The position numbers and the translations under genes are program-made. A model generated the notes under the pieces. That model made no database searches and had not been told where the DNA came from. It was given only the letters and a program-made list of their open reading frames with translations. Below are positions 10,539 to 23,141 of a stretch of DNA of 64,000 bases, piece by piece; within the stretch, counting starts at the first letter, position 1, and each line of letters begins with the position of its first letter. Source of the stretch: Amoebidium appalachense (taxonomy: Eukaryota > Ichthyosporea); NCBI GenBank assembly GCA_963693365.1, contig CAVNZM010000002.1:9052001-9116000 (forward strand), in the 5' to 3' direction.

Positions 10539-12246
10539 CTCTCCCACGGGGTCGATCTGATCTACGTCGTCCCGGCGGCCACCATAGCTTTAGGCCCAAC
10601 TGTTTTACTTTCCAAATCCAGTATAGAAAACTTTCTTTTTTTGGGAATGAGCCTTCTCTACGGATTGGCGAAGACTCAAGCTTGGTCCTTGACCATGAAG
10701 GTTACGTAACCTTCAGCCCATTGGCTACGACCCCGTCGGGGCCGGGGGGCCAAATTCCGATCATTCCTGAGCTATTTGCACACGGGCCACGAAGTGTAAT
10801 AAAAGTGACGACCGTCGTACTGTGAGCGGGTCCAATTCTCAGTTCCGAACACCGGGTAGGCCTGAAACACGGCCCTCTGAAAACACCGCTGACTGGCTGA
10901 CTCGTATGCGCATGTATGGAAAAATATGTCGCTGAAGCCAACTTGTTGACCCCGCCATGGCCAACCTAGGTAGATAAAACGTTACCAGGTAAACTACAAA
11001 AAAAAAATTTGATCTTGAGGCAGGTGCACACATGAATTTAGTGCCCATACGGAATATGTACATGCGCACATGATGGATCCATAGAAATTTAGAAAACCAG
11101 AAAAACACCTTTCATAACTTATTTGAACGTAGCCTACTTACAGAACAGTACTTCTACGTGCAGGTCAACATTCATAGGTTTGTTTGCCAAAGGCGTGCCG
11201 CATGCGCATATCGTGCAAGGTGAGGCAAATAGATTTTCCGCTCAGCCATTGGTTGGGAACATGCCATGGGATATTCCCAAGAATGCAAAATCTGCACAGC
11301 TGTATAGTGTTGAACCTTTGTCTCTTTGATATCAGACTATTATAGGACTTCAGCACAATGCAGATCCAAGGAAATAAACGTTTCCCTTAATAATGCCTGT
11401 GCAGGCTGCTTTATTATTTCTCAACGCGCCGCAAAATAAGTATGATAACCGCAATCGGCACAGACATGTCTTGTTTCACTGACGCATACCTAACCGTTAT
11501 AATTGCATACCAGCGACATACAACAGTGTAACAACACAGGACAATGCATCGTTCTGATTGGTGGTCCGTCAACAAGACCCAATCTTCATTTGGTTACTAA
11601 ATATGTATCCTTACCCTAAAAAAGCCTGTATTGATGGCTTCATGCAAAAATTAGAACATGGTTCCGTAATATTCATGTTATTATTAAATAGGTTTATAGA
11701 CTGCAAGAAAATAGCACGGGGTTTAATATTCTATACATCTTCATAAGGTATGACGCCACCACATGTGACGGCTGGAATATATATAAATTGCATAGTTGTC
11801 GGTACGCGGTACACATGTATGTACATATAATATTTGGGCTCTGCTCTAGCTTTCGTGTCATTGCCGCCCGAATATTTTTCTACATATACACTAATTGGGT
11901 GTGAAATCATAACGTTGGTTTTCTTCCGCTCTAAGGTAAAGAATTAACCGCAACTATTCTTGCAGTCTGTGTCATATGAATGATCTTATGCGCGGTGCCG
12001 AGCAGAGCTGAAAGAAGTCCGACCGATGTGGCGTGACTGCGCGCACTGCAGGCAAACCATTGCAAACTGCGTGACCTCATGCGTTTGGTCATAGGCTTTT
12101 GTAGTTTTTATTTGGAAAGGTGCTGTCGCGGAGGTCTGCGCGGCGCTGCATGTGTACCGCTGCACCGAGCAGGCCTTAAAATAACAATTCGTTCAGGTCA
12201 TTATCAAGATTGTGCTTGGATTGCACGCAGCCAGGCACGTACCACC
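10539..12246. other. Intergenic sequence upstream of the mosaic protein gene
   Basis: Balanced-composition unique sequence without a supported ORF. A TATATATAAA lies near 11777-11787, about 460 bp before the start codon, and could be a TATA element, but nothing else supports it. Confidence 0.4.
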
Positions 12247-13353
12247 ATGTTCCTGTTACTCACTTTCTTGTTATCCCTTAGTAGTACTGGCGCAGAAGGT
12301 GCTGTTGTCACAGTAGCTCCTGGTGTAGGGTCCCTCTCCACGGCAATCCAGGGAGCAGGGAATGGAGACACGTTGGAACTTGGCGCAGGTGTTTACACGG
12401 AAACGGGGCTACTCAGTTTCAACTCCAGCGTGAGTATTGTGGGCAGAAATGACAACACAACCTTCTTGAATGTGACGGGTGGATTGGGGCTGCACAATTC
12501 AGTTGCTGGCGTAGATGCAGGAGTGTATAACGTTTCGTTTTCGAATCTTACGCTTACATCGCCTTTGGCTCCAAGGCCGTGCTTCCCGTCCTACCCTGAG
12601 CCCCTCAGAGCCAACTTCTCGGTCGATATTGTGTCTGTTGAGGTCAGAAACAACATGCTTAACGTTGTTGCAGGTAAGCTACTGTTGAGATACTATTGCC
12701 ATGGTATACGTTAATACCGGGATAAAATACACAGCTATGATGGTACCGAACGAAAGGAAGGCTGTCAGTGTCAAGAGTGTAAGTCTGCAACATGTTTAGG
12801 GTCGAGTCGAACATTTAAATAGAGGAATAATATAGAACTACTGAGATTTATGGATTAATGACTACTCAGTAAAAAATTATATTCACGGTGCCACAATCGT
12901 GACATTGCCTATCTATTTTTGGTGGGTTAAATACCCCCCCCCCCTCCCCCCCCCTCCCTCCTTCTCCTCGCCATCATAACGGCTCACTTTCCCCGTGGCT
13001 TCAGGTTGTCACGATCTAATTTTTAGCCTTAACCAGGCGGGAAAAAAAGCTTGCATCAGCTGCATTGATATTCATGCTTGTTCTATGCTATTGATTAATC
13101 AAGGAAACCTTCTTCCTTTATTTTTTTTTTAAACAAAATGAACGTCTTTCAAATGTTTACAGAAATCATTTTCAAATACGACACTCCCCCCCCCCCCCCC
13201 CCCCCCCCACCCCCCCACCCACCCACCCCTGGCTCGTTTGGGACTCACCCTCTGCCGCTATGTACTTAACGGTACGCTGCGTGCGTCTCGCTCGGGTAGA
13301 AATCCGTTTCAGCGTGAGAGTCGTCTCCGAGGCTCCCAAAGGAGACAGCTCCC

Positions 13354-13384
<31 letters not shown>

Positions 13385-16013
13385 AAAGTTCAAAGGTTAA
13401 CCAAAAAGATAAGTAACCGTGGCTCTTCTGCATCTTTACGGTTGACTTATTGACTACCAACACAGACCTCGGGAAGATATTCGGCACGCGTTCGCTGACG
13501 GGGTTCACGATGGGTAACTGCACGTACAGTGCCGCGGCCGGCAGCGCCATCCGCACAATGGCCACCCACGTGGCCATAGACACGTGCCACACCCTTCTTT
13601 CCTTCTCGCTGGAGTTCAGCAGGCTGCGCAACTGCGGCTTCACGAGAGAGACCGGCCCGCGCTTTGTGTCATATCTCGGCGAGCTCAACGTTAAATTCCA
13701 CGAAACTGTCTCGATGAGAGGCCCCGTCGGTTCGGTGGCACGCACCGCAAACGCCATTGCAATCCTACGCATCCAGTTGGATAGACAGCGCGCGGTCTCT
13801 GCCACAGTGACGGTCAACTACGGCGGGGCCATCAAGGTGCAGGCAGTGATCACCCGCGTGGAGTTCAACGAGACAACCACCACGTCGCAGGTGGACGTTG
13901 CTGTCGTCATGCCGTACCCCTTCGTCGTGCCCACGGGGGTGGTCGGGGCCATGCAGGCAGTGAACACCACTCGGCCTGTAAACGTCAGCAGCATATGGAC
14001 CATGGTCGACCCGTCGTGCCCGGGCAGGGGTGCTGGCCGTGCGTGCGCACAGAAATTCACGTTCACGGTGGAGGGGTGTCTGCTTACGGGGGAGTATCTC
14101 GCCCAGAGCGTGCCCATAATGTGCCAGACCACCGACCAATACGGCAATCCGACGAGCCCCGATGACTGTCCCCCTACACCCAACGGCGGCATCGACGTGC
14201 GCTTCACGCTGGACTCGAAGGACTTCTGCGCCGTCAACGAAAACAACCTCGGCAGGCCCTTCAACGCAACCCTCAAGCTGTGGTATGTCAGTCTCGATGG
14301 TGTGGCAACAGTTACTGCCGCAACTGATTATCGGAATGTTCCGTGTTTCTCACGAGACACCCTTTTCTGTTGTTTTTTTGTGTGTTAACGTTTGTTCGTT
14401 TGTTTGCATTGTTTGTTTGTTTGCCGTTAAACTTTGTTTGGGTGGATGCATTGGTGTTGCTGCGGCACAGTGTTCTATTGACGTTTTATTTTTCACTTTT
14501 CTTTTTTCTTCCCCAACCCCCCCTCCCCCCGGGCCCCCTTCTCCCCCTGAGTCCCTCTTCTACTCTGTTTTTCTCACATGCTAATGGTGCCGTCAATGGG
14601 TGCCCCATGATAGTAGCCTAACTAAGCAGACACAGTACCGAACTCCGTTAATAATACCCCCCCCTCCCCCCCCACCATTTCTTACCTGCAGGGCCGATGC
14701 CAACTTCAGCACGCCACTCACAGCCAGGAGCCTGACTCTCGGCAGCAACATGTACTACACCATCGAGCTGACCCCCAGCTCCCTGGGCCTGTACATCGAA
14801 GACGCCCAGATCGTCAATGCCTCCCGGTTGGCACGCGAGGATGGCGGCGAGTACGCCTGCCCGGCCGGCGAGATCGACATTTCGGGATTCAACCAATCAC
14901 AGGGCTCCGACGGGGACCTCCCGGGCATTTCTTCGATTGGCAGCTATCTGCCCCTTTCTCCAAATGTCACCTGTGTGAACGGAACTATCATAAGGGGTAT
15001 GTAACACACCCGCACCCTCTTCCCCCAGCTCCGTTCACCGGAAAGCATTGCCACTGAGGTGACTATGGATGTGTACAGTTTATTTTGATTTCTTTTTTCT
15101 CCCTTTTTCTGCTTCAGCCTCTAGGTCAATTGCATCCAAAGGGTGGGTCAGCTATACTTCATCATCACATTTTTTTCAACCCACTTCGTTTCCTGTCTTT
15201 TTTTTTTTTTTTTTTGAACCCACAAAGTGCCCTATCAGTGTATTTGTTGTAGGTTCGGCAAGTCATCAAAAGGAGGGTAGTACCACTGCAGGCCTAGCTG
15301 TTTGAAATAGAGATAACCATTACGTGAAATGTATTTAACCAGTACGTGAAATGTATCTGACTTCCTACCCATTTGCACAGAGGAGGCCAACACAGCAATT
15401 TTTTTCACCAACTCAGACGAAACTGGCGAGTTCATCCAACTCAATAGCAAGGAGACAGTCACAGCACTTTCGTATGTCCTCAGTGCGAATATCTCGTCCA
15501 TGGTTTTGTGCAATGTGACGGTCTACACGTTCAGCGAGCCCAACTTTCTGGGCACCAGCTACAACTTCAGCAACGTGGCGCCCGGCCCATGCAGCCACAT
15601 AGACCTCACAGGTGGGTTTTACTTTTGCACGGAGATACTATGCGAATATGTAATCATTTTGTGGGAATGGTTTTTGTCGCAGGAGCGGCTTCTTCCCCCA
15701 CCCCCACCACAAGGTGCCGGGGAAGGGGGAGGGGAGAAAAGTTAGAGAAGGGTTCGAATACTCTTTTCTTTTTTTTTTGGGGGGGGGGGGGGGGGGGAGG
15801 GTGGGGGGGGGGGAAGGGGGGGATAAGAAGTAGCCTGAGGAATGTAGAGGAATGGCACGCGCCGCTTAAGGGGAAGCACAACCCATAGGTTAGGCAATCA
15901 TGAAAACGGTTTCGTTTGACATCAATTCTTCGCCGTCGTGCAGTTGACAGACCGGCAGCAAACAACCAAATAAGGTCAATCATGATGGCCGGTGCTCCAC
16001 CTCCCCCAGGTGG

Positions 16014-16052
<39 letters not shown>

Positions 16053-16231
16053 CAACACACACACACACACACCACCACCACCACCAAGTTAATTTTTTTT
16101 TTTTTTGGAAGTTCCTTTGAGGCTCCGAATACATCCTCTGCCCCAACATTTTAATTTACATCTGTTGGCACAAACGCCCTCAACCAGGCGGCACTGTCGT
16201 TCAGGGGGCGTCATGCATAGGCAGTCACTGC

Positions 16232-16265
<34 letters not shown>

Positions 16266-17198
16266 CTTTCTCCCTTTTTTTCTTTTCCCCTTCTTGACCC
16301 ATTGCGCGACGACCACGACCTTTGCCTTCCATATAATCGCTTGCATGTGATCTTAAATCAGAGTCTTCCTCATGTTTGTTGACTTTGTGTCGAGATCCAC
16401 CCTGCTTTTGTACACTCCTGTCGCATTCCTCCCTCCTCCCCTGAACCACACACACACGCCATATAAGGACGAAGGGACCAAACCCCCGATGATCCCACAC
16501 AAGGTGAACTGCCTTCCATATACGGTTCCTCATCTACCATAAATGGAGCAAGTGGGGCCATGGTGACCTTAATCGTTAACACCCACCCCCCTGACAGCCT
16601 TTAAGGGTGCCGGGTGCTATCGGCCCGGCTACTGGGACTTGTCCAACTACCAGTGGAAATACAAGTTTGCCAACGCAACATCAGTTGAGTCATGCTACAC
16701 GGCATGCAATACTAGGCCCTTCTTTATGATCGGTCTGGGCCGGTCATGCTACTGCGGCATGATGTCAAAAATAGAACTCTACGGGGATCTGCACCCGTCT
16801 GCGTGGTGTGACCAGCGGTGCCCGGACGACGATATGGCATGCGGCGGCATCAACACTGGAAACTTATACCTTAAGACAGAGTGGTTAGCAGGTATGACAC
16901 CCAACCCTCCCCAATCCCCCCCCCCCTCCCCCCCCCCCCTTCCTTCCCGCTCACTCCACCCCACCCCGCTCTTCTCCCTATCCACCCACTCTCTTCTCAA
17001 CCTATGCTTCTTTTCCGTGTTGCTCATGTCCCTTCCACTCCCCGCTCACTTCTTCGAAAAAATTAGACATCCATGCACAAGACCCAACATCAAAGGGTAT
17101 GCATATATAATAATGGCCTTTTTTCCCTCTAAAAATGTACCTTCATCTAATCCCTCTCTCCCTCCCTCCCTTCATCAGCCCCTTCCCTCGCTCCTTCG

Positions 17199-17238
<40 letters not shown>

Positions 17239-17446
17239 ATCCTTCCTTTCCCCAACATGCTGCCATTGTCTTTCGGTGCACCTGGGCAGTCACGCTCCCT
17301 CACATACTGACTGGTGATAGAACATGTTGTTTATTCTTTAATGTTTATTTTTAGATCACACTTGTGAAGTCCCCACTGGTGACCCTTTTGGTGATCATGC
17401 TTTCCGGTGTAGAATCCTCTTTCCGAATCTGAAATGACAGTAGCCT

Positions 17447-17481
<35 letters not shown>

Positions 17482-17550
17482 TTCCCCCCCCCCCCCCCCC
17501 TCCCCCTCCCCTCCGTGTCCTCGTTCTTTCTGATGCATTCACCCATTCCC

Positions 17551-17582
<32 letters not shown>

Positions 17583-17924
17583 AAAAAAAAGAAAAAACAA
17601 AAAAAAGAAAAAAAAACCTCCTGGTTCTCCCCACTAATGCATACATGCCCACTGAGAATGGGCCCTGCATATCCTGCGTCCTTGTCTTGTTTTGCCTTTC
17701 TGCTTTAGCTTGCATGTTACATGTGCTATCTCCTATTTGTTGTGCTCCACGTACTTCGTGTCATCACTGTATTCTGTGTAATGCATTCATACCCCCCCCC
17801 CCCCCCCCCCCCCCCTTCCCCCCCCCCCAACCCGGCAACTTTACAGAAAATTTAGCCTGCCTTTCCCCTTCTCCACCACCGCTCATGATGCCGACAATGT
17901 GGCACTCACACAAAACCAATACCT

Positions 17925-17995
<71 letters not shown>

Positions 17996-18339
17996 GAAAC
18001 AGACAAGGTAGTACAGGTTTCAAGCGCGCTAGCGCCCAACCAAGGAGCTACAACAACACTGACCACCTTGGATATGCCAACTATCCCGTCCACCGTCTAT
18101 CCCATCGGCTATATGAGATACTGCAACTTGGCCTTCGAGATATTCGACAAAGAGAACTACCAAGGAAACAGCAGCGTGTACTGGGCACCCGCATGTGCAG
18201 ACATGAATTTGCCCAGCCACTTCCGAAACGGTAACATGAAATCCATGCGCGAAGTGAAACTCACGGCCGTCCCAAGTATGTGTCTTCCCCCCCCCTCCCC
18301 CCCCCCCCCCCCCCCCCCCACCACCACCACCACCCCACC

Positions 18340-18384
<45 letters not shown>

Positions 18385-18665
18385 AAAAAAAAAAACCAAC
18401 CCCACCCCCAAGATCAGACACACGCACGGCCTGTCACACCAAAACTTTCTTTGTTGACCCTTTCGTGAGCTATCAGGCACCTACCCGGCTTATGGCTGGG
18501 CACACGTCTTCCCCTCCTCCCCCCCCCCCCCCCCCCCCCCCCCCTCAAATTGTCCCTGTTAACCCATGCACACACCGAGACCAACACGTATGCATCAAGG
18601 ACCCCTCAAGTCTTGCTTCTGTCTCTCGAACACCGCATTCTTAGCAATAACCACTGCACCTGCAA

Positions 18666-18711
<46 letters not shown>

Positions 18712-21700
18712 GCTTCCCACCAACCACCTCTCTCTTTCGTCCACCCCCCCCCCCCCCCCCCCCACCACTACCACCACCACCACCACCACCACCACCGCTC
18801 TGGTCTGCATCCTCCTGTTTGGAATTCGGTGTTTCCTGGTGCGTGTGCAAAGCATGTAGCAGACAAGTAAGCCGCTCTACCGGCCTAAAGAAGTACATTC
18901 TCGGTTTCTATAGAGTTTCTTTCTAATGTTTTTACTTTTGTATATTACCCACCATCTATGTCGGTTGTCGAATTGACTCACGAGTTGTCACAGTTACCAA
19001 TGTCCACTGTTATTTTAGGTGATTTTAACACGCGACTCCACCACACAGACACACTGCAAGTGAGTGTCGGGTACCCATCTAAGCCCCCGGAGCGTGCTAT
19101 CCCTTTAGCAAGGTATGTCCAAAGTCACACTTTGCGGTTCCCTCAAATATCCCATGCCCACAACACCGACTGGGGAGTGGCCTTTTGGCCATCAACCATG
19201 TCAAAACTCTCTCTCCCTCCTAACCTCTCTAGGTCATCTGACCACTCTCCTATCCTTTTCCTACCTAAGATCTCCCTTGATCTGCTCCCCCCTCCCCCTC
19301 CCACCTTTCGCCTCCGTCTATCCCAGCTTAAGTCACAGTGGGGTAGAGTTGATGTATGTGTATGCTATGCTACGAAACACCCTATATATATGCGCCTATT
19401 AGAATCTGCACAAGCCAGGCCAGATTCACATCTCGTACTAGATACATGCACTAACTTTATTGTTGATGATTTGATAGATCTCGGTGATTATGCTGGCGGT
19501 GGTAGGAAGGAATATCCCGATGCTCTCTTGTTACCAAACACCACTCCCGCTAGACTAGGTGAACCCCTGTCTCAAAAGGAAAGCTTGCGCCGGCTTGCTA
19601 GTATGAATCGATTTGGCCCCCCTGCTCGTATTATTGGTGATACCACTGGAGACCCCCTCATAGACTCTGATAAGTATTTCTCGGAACTGTTTAAAGATAG
19701 GACCCCCGCTCAGAAACCTATTGTGTGGCCTGTAGACCCATCTATCCCCATAGAATCGATCCTCCCCTTTTTCAGTCCCGATGCCATATGGTCTGTGATA
19801 TCTAGTTATAGCTCTAGTAAGTCTTGTGGACCTGATGGACTCCCTGCTGGGTTTCTTAAAATCCTTGTTCCCTCCTACCCACAAAAGGAAAGTGATCGTG
19901 CTATTAAACCTGATCTTACTATCATGTTAAGCTCTCTCTTTTCTTGGTGTGTTAAATGTGGACATGTCCCGTCATCTTGGTTAGATACCTTAGTGATCCC
20001 CATAGTTAAGAAGGACTCTGAGGGCCCCATATCATCCTTTCGCCCCATTACACTAACCCAGGTTGTTCGTAGATTCTTTGAAGCTTGCTTACTTAGGTTA
20101 TTTGCACATCACCCTAGGTTTCAATCTATTCTTCACATACACCCATGCCAATCCGCTTTTCGTAAAAACAATTCATGTTATGTTCAAATAATGGCACTGC
20201 ACGATTCTATGCAAGTTGGTGCACAATATGTTGGCTTTATTGATTGGAAAACTGCTTACGATTCTGTCTCCCCTGGTCTCCTATGGGAAAAGCTTGCTGC
20301 ACGGGGTGTACCACACTGCATTGGTGTTCTGTTAGAAGCACTCTTGTCTCAAACCTATGGTAGAGCTGTGGTTAATGGGCATCTTTCATATGGTTTTGCT
20401 CGTACTAGAGGTCTCTTGCAGGGTTCATTGCTTAGCCCCTTTTTGTTTAACCTATTTATAGATGATTTGGCTGTCAAGATTTACGCCGAAAACGATGACC
20501 CTATTAATAACTTTCCGCCTGCACTTCTCTATGCTGATGATCTGTCCCTCCTTGCCCGTACCCCTAGACGCCTGCAAAGATTGTTCGATGTAGTGTCAGA
20601 GTGGTGCAAGGCAAACCTTATGATCCTTAACATAGACAAATGTGGTGTTCTTGTACCTGATATAGCTAACAATTTACACACATTTACATTATCATCTAAA
20701 CCTGTACCTATAGTTCCAGAATACAAATATCTTGGTGTTCCGGTTGATTCTGTTGGTGTTATGTTTCCCCATATGGTCGAAAAGAGGGTAGAGTTGGCTC
20801 GTAAGCGGTTAGCTTTCTTCTCGGCTAATATTTTTAAAGACACACCCCTCCATCCTTCTATTAGACTTACATTTATTCGCACTTTTGTCTTCCCGGCATG
20901 TGAATATGGTTTACCCCTTCTCGCCGCTTGGATCAAGAAAGAGAGAACTAGAGCGCTTAAACCCTTGGCAAATTTCCTTGAAGCAGAAGTTGCCTCCTTT
21001 CTATCTAACAACTGTTGTAAACCTGGGCCTGTAACGCTCTCGATATATGGTCTGGTCCCAATAGCTGCTAGAGTATCCTATCTCGCGCTGAAATTCAATA
21101 AGCACATAAGCCGCTTAAAGAAGTATTTGCCCTCCCACCCTCTCTTCTCTATCCGACCTGTCCCCTCCTCACCTCTCCCCTCTTTCCTCCCCTCTCTCTC
21201 CCCTTCTCCCCTGGGCACAAATACAAATAAACCCCGCAATAGTGTGTGTGTGACTTTGGACTGCCACTTACTTATTAAACATGTACACAATCACAAGATA
21301 ATCACGCAATATAACAAATGGAAAAAGATACCACACGACACTAGACCCGATGAAAGCATACACCTTGAAAAACTAAGCCTTATGTCTCGTTTTATATATA
21401 CTGACCGCCTCAACCATATTGCCAAATATGGCACTCGCAAGTGTATAACACCTAAATACATATTACCTTCCTGTAGAACTGGTCTTTCTCTAGCTGATGG
21501 TATTATTGATCAATTACCACGCTTTTACTGTACACGTGCTATACAGTGGAGATCTAATAAGTATAAGGTGGCATCATTTGCATGCCCAAACAACACACAC
21601 ACACACCAGTTTAACCGGTCATGTATCGCCAAATGTAGTTTGATAGACCACATAATACCGCAACACACACACGTCACATTCACAACAGACACCCAGAAAG

Positions 21701-21817
21701 ATAGCCTACCTGTAAATTACAACATCCTTGATTTTATACTAAACACGCGTAACTACGACCTGTTTATTAGATGTATTGATTGGCTTGAGAAACACATCAC
21801 TACAAAATTATAGCGCA

Positions 21818-21886
<69 letters not shown>

Positions 21887-21918
21887 CCAGCTGATACCGA
21901 GTGTCCCGAGGGGAGCCC

Positions 21919-21975
<57 letters not shown>

Positions 21976-22565
21976 GAGGAACCCCAACTAATTGATTTCT
22001 CCTTGTAGTCTTTATGGTGTCTCGTAGAGAAAGTAAACCCTGATATATAGTCACCACCCGACATCTATGTACGTGATCATGATATACCGCTGAGGGGATA
22101 TTCCGAGCAAAACCCCCCCCCCCATACCTGAGACTGGTTCTCTTTGCCTCGAGTAAACAGCGTAAACCCCAGAAGTACATGGCTGCAAATGCATGCCCAC
22201 CCCCAACCCACCCCACCCTACCGTTCCCTCCCTTTCTTCTTTTCGAACCGCAAGGACTTGCCTGCATACATTCATATACCGTATTTGCCTCATCACATAT
22301 AGCAAGCCCATTACCTTTTTTGTTTCAGCAGTCAGATCGCATACCTTCATGGTTCCTATCACTGACTTTCGTCCAACACCACAGCGGGTGGATGGTCGTC
22401 CACCCAATCAAGCACAGCCAATGCATCCAACCCCACGTCAGTCGTGTATGACGGAGACGCCTCAGAGGATCGGTGTTTTTCAACCGCCAGCGAGCTGAAT
22501 CCGTATATTGAGATTGATTTAGGGGCCCCTACTCGCATTGCTTTTGTAAGTATTGTTTTGTGCCT

Positions 22566-22598
<33 letters not shown>

Positions 22599-23078
22599 CC
22601 CCCACACCCCACCCACCCACCCACCCACCCCCCTCCAGTCTCCTAGAAGTCACAAGTAAGTCCATTTATTACATTCCCTCAGGGCCAAACAAATTGACAT
22701 AGACTCTCGATTCTTCCATGTTCCATTCTCTTAAGCCGTGGTATCCATTTTTTTTCGCGTTTCTGCTGTGCCATTTGATCGAACCAGAACTCTCGAATGT
22801 CTTGTTCATACCGCTCTCACTAAGAAAGAAGGGAGAGAAAGGGTGTCCGGGAAACACAAACACAAACAGTACACACATTCTCGCCTGCCTCTAACCAATT
22901 GCCATCCTCTCCACCCCGCACCATTACGAACATCGTTTCCCCTTACCAATGTTCCTCCACTTCCCTATTACTCTCTCCGAAAATATCCCCCTCCACCTTC
23001 CCCCCCCCCCCTCCCCCCCCCCCCCCCCCCCAACATCCTTCCCCTTCCCACCCCCCTTCCCCTCCCACCTGCCACGCT

Positions 23079-23141
<63 letters not shown>

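Noticed and set aside
12247-14996. A definite zona pellucida domain in exons 2-3 of the mosaic gene
   Set aside because: Cysteines, N-glycan sites, the furin site and the membrane span are suggestive, but the ZP cysteine pattern could not be aligned with confidence by eye.
18958-21813. The 951-codon ORF as a host gene
   Set aside because: It has endonuclease and reverse transcriptase motifs, lies between target-site duplications and shares its 3'UTR with another insertion, so it is a retrotransposon.
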